Of a stretch of 32,092 nucleotides of DNA, positions 31,791-32,092 are shown in pieces. The translations under genes and the position numbers were made by a program. Location of the stretch: the NCBI GenBank assembly GCA_030530525.1, contig JAUMUT010000023.1, positions 1-32,092 on the forward strand, given 5' to 3'. Numbering within the stretch: position 1 is the first letter of the stretch; each line of letters opens with the position of its first letter. Source of the stretch: Capnocytophaga sp. GTDB taxonomy: Bacteria; Bacteroidota; Bacteroidia; Flavobacteriales; Flavobacteriaceae. The notes beneath the pieces are model-generated. The model worked only from the letters and a program-made list of their open reading frames with translations. It ran no database searches and had not been told where the DNA came from.

Positions 31791-31849
31791 AACAAAATAA
31801 GTGTTGCAAAGTTAAAATTTTGTTTTAACTTTGCAACACTTATTTTGTT
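31791..31849. promoter_or_regulatory. Perfect 27-bp inverted repeat containing a bidirectional promoter-like pair, upstream of dndC
   Basis: The arms 31791-31817 and 31823-31849 are exact reverse complements around the loop TTTTG. Because the repeat is symmetric, each strand carries TTG followed 19 bases later by TAACTTTG, an exact Bacteroidetes promoter: + strand TTG 31804-31806 and TAACTTTG 31826-31833, minus strand TAACTTTG at 31807-31814. The minus promoter would start near 31800 and give a 75-base leader before dndC. The same dyad could also be a repressor operator, or an RNA hairpin. The structure is certain; the function is inferred. Confidence 0.8.
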
Positions 31850-31885
31850 TTTTAACATTTTATTTCGGTGAATTTCTCTTTTTTT

Positions 31886-31919
31886 AATTTTCAAAGCTTT
31901 GCTTTGAAAATTTTTTTTT
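31886..31919 (+). terminator. Intrinsic-terminator-like hairpin on the + strand
   Basis: TTTTCAAAGC (31888-31897) and GCTTTGAAAA (31901-31910) pair around TTT, extended outwards by A-T pairs, and are followed by a run of T to 31919. It points right, 50-80 bases after the + promoter half of the palindrome. No + strand gene precedes it. Confidence 0.7.
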
Positions 31920-31991
31920 GAAAAATTAATAATAAAACATATATTTTTCAAAAAAATGACACACCAGATAGAAATTTCATTTCAAAACAGG

Positions 31992-32014
31992 ATAGTATTT
32001 TTATTTAATACTAT
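31992..32014. other. Small AT-rich hairpin
   Basis: ATAGTATT (31992-31999) and AATACTAT (32007-32014) are perfect inverted repeats around a 7-base loop. There is no T run, so it is not a terminator. Function unknown. Confidence 0.5.
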
Positions 32015-32063
32015 TACTTTTAAAGATCTATTAAGGCAAAAAAACTGACAAAAATATTTCTTT

Positions 32064-32092
32064 AAAAAAAAAAAAGCAATCTCAAAATGAGA
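32064..32092 (-). terminator. Partial minus-strand terminator at the window edge
   Basis: Read on the minus strand, TCTCA-TTT-TGAGA is followed by TTGC and a run of 12 T (A run 32064-32075). The stem probably continues beyond 32092 to pair GCAA with TTGC. This suggests that a minus-strand gene ends just right of the window, so dndC is not the first gene of a longer operon. Confidence 0.6.

Larger units (their letters stand above)
31764..32092. other. Gene-free region upstream of dndC to the window end
   Basis: There is no convincing gene in these 329 bases on either strand. It holds the palindrome, three further hairpins listed separately, and otherwise A/T-rich sequence with homopolymers. 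There is no sign of a DndB gene inside the window; it could lie further right. Confidence 0.75.

Noticed and set aside
26751-31849. Dnd region as a prophage or integrative element
   Set aside because: No integrase, transposase or attachment-site repeats were seen; the tRNA gene is 26 kb away at the other window end.
31791-31849. Palindrome considered as a simple intrinsic terminator
   Set aside because: It lies upstream of dndC rather than after a gene, lacks a following clean T run, and its AT-rich arms contain complete promoter elements.

Overview
The window comes from an AT-rich Bacteroidota chromosome, most probably a flavobacterium. The evidence is a flexirubin/dialkylresorcinol pigment cluster (DarA, DarB, a tyrosine-ammonia-lyase-type enzyme), a tRNA-Met without an encoded CCA end, few Shine-Dalgarno sequences, and repeated promoter elements of the Bacteroidetes type (-7 TAnnTTTG, sometimes with TTG about 20 bases upstream). 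Capnocytophaga or a relative is only a guess. No genus can be fixed from this sequence alone.

Layout. Positions 1-9.3 kb hold housekeeping and single genes: tRNA-Met, a GH92 alpha-mannosidase lipoprotein, an acyl-CoA hydrolase/CoA-transferase, a ferritin, an MltD-type lytic transglycosylase with LysM domains (the only + strand gene in this part), a small coiled-coil protein, eight exact-length 21-bp tandem repeats, and topoisomerase IV subunit A. A secreted protein of unknown function follows (9.5-10.1 kb).

From 10.1 to 21.1 kb, thirteen minus-strand genes form a tightly packed operon for a flexirubin-type aryl polyene joined to a dialkylresorcinol. In transcription order these are ammonia-lyase (starter acid), 3-ketoacyl-ACP reductase, ketosynthase, ACP, LpxL-like acyltransferase, DarA, DarB, two hotdog dehydratases (only one with the catalytic His), a 132-aa unknown protein, a BtrH-like acyltransferase, an ABC ATPase with no permease, and a PaaK-like ligase. 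Divergent from it is a flavin-dependent halogenase-like enzyme (21.3-22.5 kb). A decayed outer-membrane-protein gene and an MMPL exporter fused to a PlsC-type acyltransferase complete the cluster. The exporter ends in what looks like a truncated, vestigial methyltransferase.

From 26.75 to 31.7 kb lies a three-gene DNA phosphorothioation (Dnd) operon: dndC, dndD, and a third gene in which a DndE-like N-terminus is fused to a HerA/FtsK-type ATPase. The genes overlap and are probably translationally coupled. No dndA, dndB or dndF-H is present in the window. Upstream of dndC is a perfect 27-bp inverted repeat with a 5-base loop. It carries a complete promoter-like TTG/TAnnTTTG pair on each strand, so it may be a symmetric bidirectional promoter or operator. 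The remaining 240 bases to the window end hold hairpins but no gene.

The most novel items are the DndE-HerA fusion operon with its palindromic control region, the vestigial methyltransferase tail, the asymmetric dehydratase pair, and the 8 x 21-bp repeat block.
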